Source: Schaalia georgiae DSM 6843 (GTDB taxonomy: Bacteria; Actinomycetota; Actinomycetes; Actinomycetales; Actinomycetaceae). From it: 64,000 nucleotides of DNA. The notes under the pieces were generated by a model. It was not told the DNA's origin and did not search any database. It was given only the letters and a program-made list of their open reading frames with translations. Within the stretch, counting starts at the first letter, position 1, and each line of letters begins with the position of its first letter. The DNA lies in NCBI RefSeq assembly GCF_000429245.1, contig NZ_AUBM01000010.1, forward strand, positions 1-64,000. The letters are read 5' to 3'. The translations under genes and the position numbers were made by a program. Positions 18,706 through 27,433 of this stretch are shown here, one piece after another.

Positions 18706-19767
18706 TCACTCGTAAAGGTTGGGGGCGATCGCGGAGTCCGCGATGTTGTCCTTCGTGTACCAGGCGAAACCGGAATCGATCACGTTGGGCAGTCCACCCT
18801 TGTTGATCGCCGCGATCGCGGCCTTCACGGTCAGTTCGCCCATCCGCTTGGGCGACTGGGTGATCGCACCGGCCTCGGAGCCGTCCTTGATGGCGTCCTG
18901 CTGCGGCTTGCCGGAGTCGAAGCCGACGATCGTGACGTCGGACTTGCCGGACTCGGACACGCCCTGGACCACGCCCGAGGCGGCCGCCTCGTTGGAGCCG
19001 TACATGCCGACAATGTCCGAGTTCGCCTGGATGATGCCCTTGGCGGTGTCGGCGGCCAGGCCGACCTCACCCGCGTATTGCTCCTGGACCAGCGTGAGGT
19101 TGGACGGGGCGTTCTTCTCGAAGTAGTCCTTGAAGCCCGCGCAACGCTGCTTGCCGGTGGTGGAGGTCTGGTCGTGGCACACCATGCCGACCGATCCTTG
19201 CTTGTCGCCGAGGATTTCGATCATGTGCTTCGCGGCCTCTCCGGCCGCGGCGTAGTTGTCCGTCTGGACGGTGGTGACGGGAATGTCCGAGTCGACGCCG
19301 GAGTCGAAGGCGACGACGGGGATGCCCTCCGCCTTGATCTTGTCCAGAGTTTCAGCCGCGGCAGCCGAATCGAGCGCCGCGAAGCCGATGGCCGCGGGCT
19401 TGGACGCGAACGCCGTGTTCAGCTGGTCGGTCTGCTCGGTGACGGCCTTCTCGTTCTGGGGGCCGACGAACTGGATCTTGTAACCGCAGGCCTTGCCCGC
19501 TTCCTCGGCGCCCTCCTTCACGGCCTGCCAGAAGCGGTGCTGGAACCCCTTGGACACGAGGTAGATGGTCTGGGAGCCGTCGCCTTTCGTGACCGACTTC
19601 TCCCACTCCTCGCCGCTGTCCGAGGCGCACTCGACCTTCGCCGCCGGGGCGTTGGAGCCCGACGAGTCACTGGTCGACGAGGTGTCTTCCGACCGCGAGC
19701 ACGCCGTGAGGCCCAGGGCCATGGTGCCGACGGCGGCGGCGGCGACGATACGTCCGATGGGTCGCAT
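18706..19767 (-). CDS. Sugar ABC transporter substrate-binding lipoprotein (RbsB-type)
   Basis: A 353-residue lipoprotein with a short signal peptide and lipobox LTAC near residue 22, then a periplasmic-binding fold of the RbsB/LacI type (VAFDSGVDSDIPVTTV, MYGSNEAAASGVVQ, VGFDSGKPQQDAI). It captures a monosaccharide, most likely L-fucose, outside the cell. Start 19767 follows AAAGGA; an earlier ATG at 19782 has no site. It is downstream of the permease gene by 91 bases, the reverse of the common order. Confidence 0.9.
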   Translation of the reverse strand: MRPIGRIVAAAAVGTMALGLTACSRSEDTSSTSDSSGSNAPAAKVECASDSGEEWEKSVTKGDGSQTIYLVSKGFQHRFWQAVKEGAEEAGKACGYKIQFVGPQNEKAVTEQTDQLNTAFASKPAAIGFAALDSAAAAETLDKIKAEGIPVVAFDSGVDSDIPVTTVQTDNYAAAGEAAKHMIEILGDKQGSVGMVCHDQTSTTGKQRCAGFKDYFEKNAPSNLTLVQEQYAGEVGLAADTAKGIIQANSDIVGMYGSNEAAASGVVQGVSESGKSDVTIVGFDSGKPQQDAIKDGSEAGAITQSPKRMGELTVKAAIAAINKGGLPNVIDSGFAWYTKDNIADSAIAPNLYE

Positions 19768-19858
19768 TGGTTTTCCTTTCATGGGTTTGGTCGGGGACGC
19801 CCCGGCCAAAGGACGGTGGACATCTCTGTCCGAGTTCATTGGATCGAAAGTTGATGGG

Positions 19859-20863
19859 TCAGGCCGCGTTCTCACGAGCGCGGCGGATATTGTCCACGGC
19901 GACCGCGAGGAGGATCGCGATACCGGTCACAACGTACTGGTAGTCCTGCGCGATGCTCATCATGATGAGGCCCTTCTTCAGGGTCTCCATGATGAGCGCG
20001 CCGACCAGCGCGCCGGGGATCGAGGCGCGGCCGCCGGACAGCGAGGTGCCGCCGATAACGGCCGCGGCGATGACATTGAGCTCCATGCCCACGCCCTCGG
20101 CGGGCTGGACCAAGCCCGAGCGCGCCGAGTAGAGGATGGCACCGATGGCCATGAACACGCCGGCGACGACGTAGATGATGATCTTCCACAGGCGGACGTT
20201 GACGCCCGACAGACGGGTGGCTTCCTCGTTCGACCCGATGGCCAGGGCGTAGCGGCCGAGCAGGGTCTTGTTCATGAGGAAGGTGGCGATGATCGTGAGG
20301 ACGACGAAGATGAGCGCCGAGTTGGCGACGTGGGGGATCAGTTCGCCGGTCGCCAGTTTCTTGTACGCGGCGTTCTTAATGGTGATGGACTGGGTTTGCG
20401 AGATGACCAGCGCCAGGCCACGGGCGACCATCATCATCGCGAGTGTGGCGATGAAGGGGGGCAGGCCCAGGACCGACACGTTGAAGCCGTTCACCAGGCC
20501 GACGGCAGCGCCGACCAGGATAGTCAGCAGCAGGCCGAGGCCGAGCGGCAGGTTCATCTTGTCGCCCGCCAGGAAGATCCCTGCCATGACGGCGACGAAG
20601 CTGAGGCCCGTGCCCACGGAGAGGTCGATGCCCGATGTCGCGATCACGAAGGTCGCGCCCAGGGCCATGACGCCGGTGAAGGCGGCTTGGAGGACGATGT
20701 CGAGGTAGATCGTCGGATCCGCGAAGTTGGGCGCCGCCATCGAGAAGAACAGGAGGATGACCACCAGCGCGGCCGTCACGACCAGCAACTGCATGTTCCT
20801 CTTGAGGAAAGTGGCAAAAGCCGAGGGCGTTTCCAGGCCCTTGTTGTCGACTGCGGTGCTCAC
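19859..20863 (-). CDS. Sugar ABC transporter permease (RbsC-type)
   Basis: A 334-residue membrane protein with about eight to ten hydrophobic segments, in the BPD_transp_2 (RbsC/XylH) family: ALGATFVIATSGIDLSVG, LPPFIATLAMMMVARGLAL and NVIAAAVIGGTSLSGGRAS are hallmark stretches. It forms the channel of the importer with the neighbouring ATPase. Its ATG overlaps the ATPase stop by four bases (ATGA), so they are translationally coupled. Usually two copies form a homodimer. Confidence 0.93.
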   Translation of the reverse strand: MSTAVDNKGLETPSAFATFLKRNMQLLVVTAALVVILLFFSMAAPNFADPTIYLDIVLQAAFTGVMALGATFVIATSGIDLSVGTGLSFVAVMAGIFLAGDKMNLPLGLGLLLTILVGAAVGLVNGFNVSVLGLPPFIATLAMMMVARGLALVISQTQSITIKNAAYKKLATGELIPHVANSALIFVVLTIIATFLMNKTLLGRYALAIGSNEEATRLSGVNVRLWKIIIYVVAGVFMAIGAILYSARSGLVQPAEGVGMELNVIAAAVIGGTSLSGGRASIPGALVGALIMETLKKGLIMMSIAQDYQYVVTGIAILLAVAVDNIRRARENAA

Positions 20864-22377
20864 GCGACTTCTCCGTTCGCTTCTTCCTGACCGACGGTGG
20901 CCAGTTCCATAATGTTCTCTTGGGTGGCTTCCTCATTGTCGAGGATGCCGATGATCCGGCCGTGCGCCATGACGGCGATCCGGTTGGCCAGGCGCAGGAC
21001 CTCGGGGAGTTCGGAGGAGATCACGATGATCGCCTTGCCCTGCGAGGCCAGGTTCTCCAGCAGCGTGTAGATCTCGTCCTTGGCCCCGACATCGATGCCG
21101 CGCGTGGGCTCGTCGAAGATGAGGATCTCCGCATCGCGCTCCAGCCATTTCGCGACGACGACCTTCTGCTGGTTGCCGCCCGAGAGACTGCGGACGTCGA
21201 CGTCCACACTGGGGGTGCGGGTGCGCAGCTTCTTCACGTACTCCTGGGCGACCGTGCGGATCTTCTTGGCGTTGACGATGGCAGCCTTGGTGAACTTGTC
21301 CATCGTCGCCAGCGAGGTGTTGAAGGAGATGTCCTTGTCGAGCAGCAGGCCGTACTGCTTACGGTCCTCGGAGAGGTAGCCGATCCCGTGGTCGACGGCG
21401 TCTGTGGCGCTCTTGATGGCCACTTCCTCCCCGTGGACGCGGACGACTCCCTCCGTGTGGGGGTCGGCCCCGAAGAGGGCCCGGGCGACCTCGGTGCGTC
21501 CGGCTCCCACCAGGCCGGCGAAGCCGAAGATCTCGCCCTTCTTCACTTCGAAGGAGACATCGTGCACCACCTTCGCGGTCGACAAGTGCTCCACCTCGAG
21601 GACGAGCTCGTCGGAAATCGGCTTGGTGGTGGGACGCGCGTCGGCGGGGACCTCGCGGCCGACCATCATCTTGACGACCTCGGACATGGGGGTGGTGGCG
21701 GTCTCGACGGTCCCGATGTACTTCCCGTCGCGCAGCACCGAGATGCGGTCGGTGAGCTCGGTGAGTTCGGGCATGCGGTGCGTGATGAAGATCAGGCCCG
21801 TCTCGGGGGTGATGAAGTCGCGCACCAGTGAGAACAGCGCTTCGGTCTCACTGGTGGTCAGCGGCGCCGTGGGCTCGTCCATCACGAGGATCTTCGAGTC
21901 GAAGGACAGGGCCCTGGCGATCTCGACCATCTGCAGGCGGGCGACGGGCAGGTCGCGGCAGCGCGCGGTGGGGTCGATGTCCATGTTGAGGCGCTCGAAG
22001 AGCTCACGGGCGTCGCACACCAGTTTGCGGTCGTCCACGTACAGCCACTTCGAGGACTCCTGGCGCCCGAGGTACAGGTTCTGGGCGACGGTCAGATCAG
22101 GAACGATGTTGAGTTCCTGGTGGATGATGGACAGGCCGAGGTCGCGGGCGTGCTCGGGGGACTGGATGTCCACCTGCTCGCCCTGGAGCCGGATCTCGCC
22201 GCCCGGGTCGGATTTGTGGATACCGGTGAGGACTTTCATGAGCGTCGACTTGCCGGCGCCGTTCTCACCGCAGAGCCCCAGGACTTCGCCGGGTCGAAGG
22301 TCGAGGTCCACGTCGGACAGCGCCTTTACACCTGGGAAGGTCTTGGAGATCCCCTTGAGTTCTAGTAGGTTTGTCAC
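20860..22377 (-). CDS. Sugar ABC transporter ATP-binding protein (RbsA-type, two ABC domains)
   Basis: A 505-residue protein with two tandem ABC domains. In the first, Walker A is GENGAGKSTL near 38 and Walker B ILVMDEPTAPL follows; the signature is degenerate (LPVARLQMVEI). In the second, FAGLVGAGRTE is a modified Walker A, with LSGGNQQKVVVAKWL and ILIFDEPTRGIDVG. This is the normal RbsA/MglA/AraG pattern. First gene of the importer unit, preceded by a LacI-type operator. It energises uptake with the permease and binding protein. Confidence 0.95.
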   Translation of the reverse strand: MTNLLELKGISKTFPGVKALSDVDLDLRPGEVLGLCGENGAGKSTLMKVLTGIHKSDPGGEIRLQGEQVDIQSPEHARDLGLSIIHQELNIVPDLTVAQNLYLGRQESSKWLYVDDRKLVCDARELFERLNMDIDPTARCRDLPVARLQMVEIARALSFDSKILVMDEPTAPLTTSETEALFSLVRDFITPETGLIFITHRMPELTELTDRISVLRDGKYIGTVETATTPMSEVVKMMVGREVPADARPTTKPISDELVLEVEHLSTAKVVHDVSFEVKKGEIFGFAGLVGAGRTEVARALFGADPHTEGVVRVHGEEVAIKSATDAVDHGIGYLSEDRKQYGLLLDKDISFNTSLATMDKFTKAAIVNAKKIRTVAQEYVKKLRTRTPSVDVDVRSLSGGNQQKVVVAKWLERDAEILIFDEPTRGIDVGAKDEIYTLLENLASQGKAIIVISSELPEVLRLANRIAVMAHGRIIGILDNEEATQENIMELATVGQEEANGEVA

Positions 22378-22433
22378 TTCTCACCCCTTGGGACCAGGTA
22401 CTTCTACGTTCCTGGAGCGTGTCCCCTCAGTCT

Positions 22434-22447
22434 CGTTAACGCTAACG
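22434..22447 (-). promoter_or_regulatory. LacI-type operator upstream of the importer operon
   Basis: CGTTAACGCTAACG, a near-perfect palindrome with the central CG typical of LacI-family sites, sits about 57 bases upstream of the ATPase start. The divergent side has no gene until 22570, which is itself leftward, so the site most likely controls the importer/fucI transcript. I could not pick a confident -10/-35 pair here. Confidence 0.7.
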
Positions 22448-22569
22448 GAATCGCGGCCGAGGGATCGCCCTCATTGGCGTATGGACAACGATAGATCACA
22501 TGGACCGAAGAGGCGACTCGAAACGTGCCCCACGTTACCCAATCGTTACGACCCGAGCTTGGAAACCCC

Positions 22570-22920
22570 TCACGAATCGGCACGTTTCCGCAGATCGGAA
22601 AGGATTTGTGCCGCCGTGTCCGCCAACCACTCCTCTTCGACCGAACAGGCGCCCAGGAGCAGGCGGCTCCGTTCCCCATCGACGGGCATCCCCTCGCGCT
22701 CCCAGTACTCCACGCCTTCCCCGCGCACGCTTGTCGGGAAAGTTCCGTGAACGTTCACGACCCGCCACCAGGGGACGCCGCCACCCCACAGCGACATGAT
22801 CCGCCCGACCACCCGGGGGCCCGTGCCGAACGCTGCGGCAATGCGGCCGTAGGTGGTCGCCCTGCCCTCGGGGATCGCCTCGACGAGGAGCAAGACCGCC
22901 TCCACGAGCTCATCGTCCAC
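22570..22920 (-). CDS. Alkyltransferase-like protein (ATL), MGMT DNA-binding family
   Basis: A 116-residue protein of the Ogt/MGMT C-terminal domain family. RATTYGRIAAAFGTGPRVVG is the DNA-binding helix with the arginine finger, and the active-site PCHR is replaced by PWWR. That loss of cysteine marks it as an alkyltransferase-like protein, which binds O6-alkylguanine and recruits nucleotide excision repair instead of repairing it. Start is GTG at 22920 (or 22929, just after GGGGAG). It overlaps the end of the upstream gene by about 10 bases. Confidence 0.88.
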   Translation of the reverse strand: MDDELVEAVLLLVEAIPEGRATTYGRIAAAFGTGPRVVGRIMSLWGGGVPWWRVVNVHGTFPTSVRGEGVEYWEREGMPVDGERSRLLLGACSVEEEWLADTAAQILSDLRKRADS

Positions 22921-24115
22921 TGCGGCCACGCTCCCCGTCGTCGGAGGCGGTCCGGGAAGGAGCCCAGCGCGCCCCGGCCGCCAACAGGGCGCCCACGGCG
23001 GCGGGCACGCCAGCAGCGGCGGCCCCGGTCGCAGCGTCCGCCCCACCACGGACAGCCGTCTTCCCCGGATCGACCGCACACGCCCCAGCACCACCTGGTC
23101 CGGCGGGACGGAACACGTCTTCCGCCCCGGCGGCGCCCGGCACGGCAGGGCTGGAGGGCGTCGCGCGCGCACCGGCGTCCAATTCCGCGATAGCGCCCTC
23201 CAGCGCCCAGAACAGATCCTCCGGATCAACGGGCACCATCGCGCAGGTCCCATCGGTACCCGGGCACGCCAGCACCAGCCCACCGGCGTCCAGCAGGCGC
23301 AGGCGGCCCACCAGCTGCCAGTCGGACGACTCCGCGCGGTGGAAGCCGATGTCGATCGCGTGCCACGCGTCCTCGTGGACAGCGGTCGCAAAGGGCCCCT
23401 CCTGCGTCAGTGACTCCCCGATGACCCGCATGTATTTCGAGGTGGGCCCCAGGGGCGCGCCCGGAGGCCCGAACAACGCGGTGGGCATGTGCGTCGGCCC
23501 GCCAGGATCTGCGCCCTCGGAGCGCAACCGCATGAAGGCCCGGGCGTGGCCCAGGACCTCGGAGCGGTCCGCAGTGGCGTAGCCGGAGGTGGCGTACTGC
23601 CGCAATTCCACCATGCAGGCGCGCGTTCCGAAGGTGAAGGACATGAGACGCGGCGACTTCACGGTCTTCGGGTGGACCGTCCACACGTCGAGGCGCAGGC
23701 CGGGAGCGCCCGCCTCGCCGGTCCCCGCGGCCCCGGCGGAGGCACTGGGATCGGTGTCGAGCAGGCTCGGCGGCGACGTGGGGCGCACCCAGTCACCGCC
23801 GACGAAGCGTCCGATGCGCCCGACGGGGATGCGGGTGGGCAACCGGTGGGCGACCGGGGCGATGATGTGCGCCTTGCGGGGACGCGCGCCATCCGGTTCG
23901 CGCCACCCGGCCATATGGGCGCCGAGTTCGCGGCGCACTGTCTCTTTGGAGGCCCCCTTGAACCGGCTCTTGTTAACCGAGTCCGTGCGCCGCTGGGCGC
24001 GTTCCCTCAGCTCTTGGGGCGCCTTCCACGCCCCCCAGAGGACGAAGGCGGCGTAGACCACGGTGGTGGCGAACAGTCCGAAAAGAGCCACCCGGAGCAC
24101 GACATCGACCCACAC
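22910..24115 (-). CDS. Unknown membrane-anchored protein
   Basis: A 401-residue protein I do not recognise. It has one N-terminal transmembrane helix (about 5-28), a charged stretch (QELRERAQRRTDSVNKSRFKG in part), and a soluble middle region with Trp/Tyr-rich strands (RLDVWTVHPKTVKSPRLMSF, TSKYMRVIGESL). The tail of about 80 residues is low-complexity Ala/Gly/Pro. Topology suggests an N-in, mostly outside or peripheral protein. It overlaps the ATL gene and may be co-transcribed with it, with no functional hint from context. Confidence 0.65.
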   Translation of the reverse strand: MWVDVVLRVALFGLFATTVVYAAFVLWGAWKAPQELRERAQRRTDSVNKSRFKGASKETVRRELGAHMAGWREPDGARPRKAHIIAPVAHRLPTRIPVGRIGRFVGGDWVRPTSPPSLLDTDPSASAGAAGTGEAGAPGLRLDVWTVHPKTVKSPRLMSFTFGTRACMVELRQYATSGYATADRSEVLGHARAFMRLRSEGADPGGPTHMPTALFGPPGAPLGPTSKYMRVIGESLTQEGPFATAVHEDAWHAIDIGFHRAESSDWQLVGRLRLLDAGGLVLACPGTDGTCAMVPVDPEDLFWALEGAIAELDAGARATPSSPAVPGAAGAEDVFRPAGPGGAGACAVDPGKTAVRGGADAATGAAAAGVPAAVGALLAAGARWAPSRTASDDGERGRSGR

Positions 24116-24137
24116 GGCTCCCCCTTGTCCGTATAGC

Positions 24138-24160
24138 GAAAACCCCGGCCTGGGCCGGGG
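24138..24160 (-). terminator. Terminator of tRNA-Asn
   Basis: Minus strand: CCCCGGCC-CA-GGCCGGGG followed by TTTTCG, beginning six bases after the tRNA 3' end. Confidence 0.85.
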
Positions 24161-24165
24161 CGTGG

Positions 24166-24237
24166 CTCCTGCGACTGGATTCGAACCAGTAACCGTCCGA
24201 TTAACAGTCGGATGCTCTGCCGTTGAGCTACGCAGGA
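24166..24237 (-). tRNA. tRNA-Asn (GTT)
   Basis: A 72-base cloverleaf including the discriminator. Acceptor stem TCCTGCG/CGCAGGA, D-arm AGCTC..GAGC, anticodon loop CTGTTAA with anticodon GTT, and T-loop GGTTCGAATCC. CCA is not encoded. Confidence 0.95.
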
Positions 24238-24443
24238 TTGCGACAAAAGAAAACAGTAGCAGAGCGGGCCACGACCTGGCAAGTCGGATGCTGGCGCGAC
24301 CGCATGCCGCGCGTCACTGCGGACGGACAGGAACGCCGCACAGGAGCACTGCTACCCCACACCGGGCGCAATGCCGCGCACTGGGGCATTCCCCGCGAAC
24401 ACTGAACGACGGGGACAGAACCAGACGCGCGGCGAAGGGCCCG

Positions 24444-25238
24444 TCATTCCCATTCGGGGTTGTCCGTGTCCACCCCGCAGTTGCGGGCGACGTGCCCGAC
24501 CGCGATCGCCAGCCACTGGGCGAACCCCTCCTGCTGGGAATCGTAGTGCGAGCGGAATCGTTCGTCCTGAAGGCAGGAGCGGGAGATCAGGTAGTGCTTG
24601 GAAGGCGTCACGGGGAAGAACTCGCTCAATAGCTCCCTGTGCGCCGCAACGAGGTCGGCGGCCCTTTCGCTGTCGGGGGCAACGCCGGCGCGGATCGCCT
24701 CGATGAGCTGGGATTCGACCCGCTGAAAACGATCGACGCTCTCCCTCCAGTCCCGTGCGCGCCACGAAGCGGTACGACGATGCCATTCCTGCCAGTCGTC
24801 GCAATCGCCATAGCGCTCCTCGGCTTCCGCCTGATAGGCGGCGAAGTCGGCGTCCCCCAGAATCGCGCCGATCTCTTCCACGGTCAGAGCACTGTCGTTC
24901 ATCGCATCCGCCAGCAACATGTCTATGGCCTCGATCATCCTGTCCGTCTGCTGACGTTGAGCAACGAGGCTCTCCCGCTGTCGTCTGAGGTGCGAAACAC
25001 CCGACTCTCCGGATTCGAGGAGCGCCTTGATGTCCGTCAGCTTCATGCCCGTAGCGCGGTAGATAACGATCCTCTGCACGCGCGCGCAGTCCTCGGCCGA
25101 GTACAGCCGGTAGTTCAACCAGCTTCGCTCGGCGGGGACGAGGAGCCCCTGCGCCTCCCAGTGGTGCAGCGTTCGCACCGTCAGCGAGAACCGCTCGGCG
25201 ACCTCGCCGACGGTGTAGAGAGTGTTGTGATCGCTCAT
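24444..25238 (-). CDS. MerR-family regulator with TipA-type C-terminal domain
   Basis: A 264-residue regulator. The MerR helix-turn-helix is at 7-40 (YTVGEVAERFSLTVRTLHHW, then NYRLYSAEDCARVQRI), followed by a coiled-coil dimer helix (SHLRRQRESLVAQRQQTDRM). The rest is a helical TipAS-like effector domain (DWQEW, FFPVTPSKHYLISRSCLQDERF). TipA proteins bind drug-like peptides and activate efflux or their own gene. The gene is single with no nearby target gene. Ligand unknown. Confidence 0.87.
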   Translation of the reverse strand: MSDHNTLYTVGEVAERFSLTVRTLHHWEAQGLLVPAERSWLNYRLYSAEDCARVQRIVIYRATGMKLTDIKALLESGESGVSHLRRQRESLVAQRQQTDRMIEAIDMLLADAMNDSALTVEEIGAILGDADFAAYQAEAEERYGDCDDWQEWHRRTASWRARDWRESVDRFQRVESQLIEAIRAGVAPDSERAADLVAAHRELLSEFFPVTPSKHYLISRSCLQDERFRSHYDSQQEGFAQWLAIAVGHVARNCGVDTDNPEWE

Positions 25239-25455
25239 GGAAACGATTCTGAAGCCTCACGTCGCGTCATGGCCCAATCCAGCACGCACCCGGCCAGAAG
25301 CGTTGGGAAGCCCGCGGTCCTGCCGGGCTGTGAGAGCGCCCATTGCGAGCCAGGGGATCACGTGCGGCGGCCGAGGGGCGGGCAGGCCACGCGGAGGACT
25401 GGAACCGAGCAGCGCAGCAAGAGACCGGGAAGAGGACGGCGAAGGACAGGGGCAT

Positions 25456-25495
25456 GCGCGAACCCCGCCCCACGCGAGCGGGACGGGGTTCGCGC
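25456..25495 (-). terminator. Terminator-like hairpin after rplL
   Basis: Twelve-base perfect arms 25456-25467 and 25484-25495, lying 45 bases after the rplL stop. There is no T-run on the minus strand, so it may be a factor-assisted terminator or 3'-end stabiliser. The remaining 25239-25455 between it and the MerR gene holds nothing recognisable. Confidence 0.6.
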
Positions 25496-25539
25496 GCCCG
25501 TCAGGGCGGGAGCCGGATCCGTGGATCAGGCGCGGAGCG

Positions 25540-25920
25540 TCACTTGAGGGTGACCTTGCCGCCGGCCTCTTCGATCTCGGCCTTGGCCTTCTCGGCGTCT
25601 TCCTTCTTCGCGTTCTCGAAGAGGGTCGAGGGCGCGGACTCGACGAGGTCCTTGGCCTCCTTGAGGCCCAGGCCGGTCAGGTTCTTGACGACCTTGACGA
25701 CGGCGATCTTCTTATCGCCGAAGGAGTCCAGGACGACGTCGAACTCGTCCTTCTCCTCGACGGCGGGGGCGTCAGCGACGGGGGCCGCGGCGACGGCGGC
25801 CACGGGAGCCGCAGCCTCGACGTCGAAGGTCTCTTCGAAGAGCTTCACGAAGTCGGAGAGCTCGATGAGGGACATTTCCTTGAAAGCTTCGATGAGCTCG
25901 TCATTGGAGAGCTTAGCCAT
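25540..25920 (-). CDS. rplL: Ribosomal protein L7/L12
   Basis: A 126-residue protein with the N-terminal dimerisation helices ([20 protein letters not shown]), the Ala/Pro hinge, and the conserved C-terminal domain ([34 protein letters not shown]). It forms the factor-recruiting stalk on the large subunit. ATG 25920 with GGAAGGATG upstream; three extra codons further up are not needed. Downstream of rplJ by 93 bases in the same transcript. Confidence 0.97.
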   Translation of the reverse strand: MAKLSNDELIEAFKEMSLIELSDFVKLFEETFDVEAAAPVAAVAAAPVADAPAVEEKDEFDVVLDSFGDKKIAVVKVVKNLTGLGLKEAKDLVESAPSTLFENAKKEDAEKAKAEIEEAGGKVTLK

Positions 25921-26013
25921 GAGTGGCATCCTTCCTATTTGGCCTGCTCGAGAGCAGATTGGTGGTGAGTTCCTCCCGCGCCACCGCCCGGCGGCGGGAA
26001 GGGGCCTGTCTCG

Positions 26014-26535
26014 TCAGGCCGCTTCGCCCTGCTTCTCACGCAGGGCATCGATGGTGCGCACAGCCTTGATGGGCAGAGCGTTGAACGCGTACGCCGCCTG
26101 CGCGATCTTCGCCTTGAGGGCGCCTGCGGCCTTGGCCAGCAGGACCTCACGGGACTCCAGATCGGCGAGCTTCTTGACGGCCTCAGCGGTGAGCTGGGCG
26201 CCCTCCATCGCACCGGACTTCAGCACGAGGGAGGGGTTGTCCTTGGCAAAATCACGCAGCGTCTTGGCGGCCTCGACGGGCTCGCCGGTGACGAATGCGA
26301 TGGCCGTGGGACCCTTGAGGTCCTCAGCGAGGAAGTCGAGTCCGACCTCCTTGGCGGCCAGGCGCGCCAGCGTGTTCTTTGCCACGGCGTAGGTCGCGTT
26401 CTCGCCCAGGCCCCGGCGCAGCTCCTTGAGCTGGCCAACGGTCAGGCCGCGGTACTCGGTCAGCAGAACAGCGTCGGCCGCGCGGAAACGCTCCACCAGC
26501 TCGGCGACTGCTGCCACCTTGTCGGACTTCGCCAT
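26014..26535 (-). CDS. rplJ: Ribosomal protein L10
   Basis: A 173-residue L10, the stalk base that anchors L7/L12 dimers. It starts MAKSDKVAAVAELVERF and has the conserved YRGLTVGQLKELR and VAKNTLARLAAKE. The C-terminal helix that binds L12 is Ala-rich (KIAQAAYAFNALPIKAVRTI). ATG 26535 follows GGAAGGAGG. A structured leader upstream suggests autoregulation. Confidence 0.97.
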   Translation of the reverse strand: MAKSDKVAAVAELVERFRAADAVLLTEYRGLTVGQLKELRRGLGENATYAVAKNTLARLAAKEVGLDFLAEDLKGPTAIAFVTGEPVEAAKTLRDFAKDNPSLVLKSGAMEGAQLTAEAVKKLADLESREVLLAKAAGALKAKIAQAAYAFNALPIKAVRTIDALREKQGEAA

Positions 26536-26555
26536 GGTCCTCCTTCCAGTTACGT

Positions 26556-26690
26556 GACCGCCGGTAATGAGAAACCCGGCACGCAGGCGCGTGTCGGGCT
26601 GATGATCCCCCACCGAGGTGGTCACGTACCTGCGTTGGATTTCCCTCCGCGCAGCGGATACCAACGGTCTTCGGCACCGGTCACTGTAGC
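26556..26690 (-). ncRNA. Ribosomal protein L10 leader (autoregulatory mRNA element)
   Basis: The transcribed strand upstream of rplJ has the order expected of the L10 leader. A CGAAGACCG...TTGGT segment is followed by GCGCAGGG and AAATCCAACGCAGGTACGTGAC. GTGACCACCTCGGTGG and a GCACGCAGGCGCGTGTCGGG-type stem lie before the ribosome site. In bacteria L10/L12 binds this to repress its own translation. A weak -10 TACAGT is at 26683-26688. Boundaries are approximate. Confidence 0.65.
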
Positions 26691-26768
26691 ACCCCCGGCC
26701 AGGGGGGCGCCAATCCGGGCGCGTGGCACCCGCAACGCCCCGCGCCATGACTCCGTGAGGAAGACGCC

Positions 26769-27410
26769 CTAGGCGCGCGGCCCCGCCGCGAACCCGGCGA
26801 TGGCGACCTCGACTTTCCGCTCCATCCACTGCTTCGCAGCTGCCTTGGCCCGCAGGAGCGGCCATCCGGCGTTCATGTTGAAACCGGCGTCCAGGGAACC
26901 GGTGGCCTCCTCCACCCGCCTGGCAGCCGCCCTGCGCCGCCAGGGCGCAGCCGAGGCCCGGGTCGTGACTCCCATATGGGCCAAGACCGCGATGTCGCCG
27001 ACCATGTCGATCGCGAGGTCGGCGTCGCCGGGGAAGCCCGCGTCCGCCAGTCCCCCGCGCAACGCCACGATGACGGGGAGGACTGCGATGTGAGGGTAGG
27101 GGAAGGAATGGATGGTGACATCCAGTCCGGGGAACTCTTCGCACACCCGCCACGCCGACTCCGCCCAGTCGCGCAGCTGGTCGCTCCAGGGCAGTGCGGG
27201 ATCGGGGGCGGCCAGTGTGGCGGCGGCCCGTTCGAGGCAGGCGACCACCACAGCGTCGCGCGAGGGGTAGACGCGGTAGAGCGTCTGGGGGGCGACACCG
27301 AGGCTACGCGCCACGCCCGCCAGCGTCATGACGTGCAGCCCCTCGGCGAAGGCAGCGTCCACGACGTCGTCGGCGTTGAAAGAGGGTTTGGGTCCAGTTC
27401 TGCGCCCCAT
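26769..27410 (-). CDS. TetR-family transcriptional regulator
   Basis: A 213-residue regulator with the TetR helix-turn-helix at about 13-52 (FNADDVVDAAFAEGLHVMTL, GVARSLGVAPQTLYRVYPSR) and a helical ligand domain. It starts 23 bases after the second ABC transporter gene and shares its transcript, so it may tune that transporter or an efflux function. Start ATG 27410 after GGGGAATCCG. Ligand unknown. Confidence 0.85.
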   Translation of the reverse strand: MGRRTGPKPSFNADDVVDAAFAEGLHVMTLAGVARSLGVAPQTLYRVYPSRDAVVVACLERAAATLAAPDPALPWSDQLRDWAESAWRVCEEFPGLDVTIHSFPYPHIAVLPVIVALRGGLADAGFPGDADLAIDMVGDIAVLAHMGVTTRASAAPWRRRAAARRVEEATGSLDAGFNMNAGWPLLRAKAAAKQWMERKVEVAIAGFAAGPRA

Positions 27411-27433
27411 CGGATTCCCCTTTCCGCGTCGTC

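Noticed and set aside
24166-24237. Integration site (att) at tRNA-Asn with an adjacent mobile element
   Set aside because: No integrase, no duplicated tRNA 3' end and no phage-like genes within the flanking sequence.
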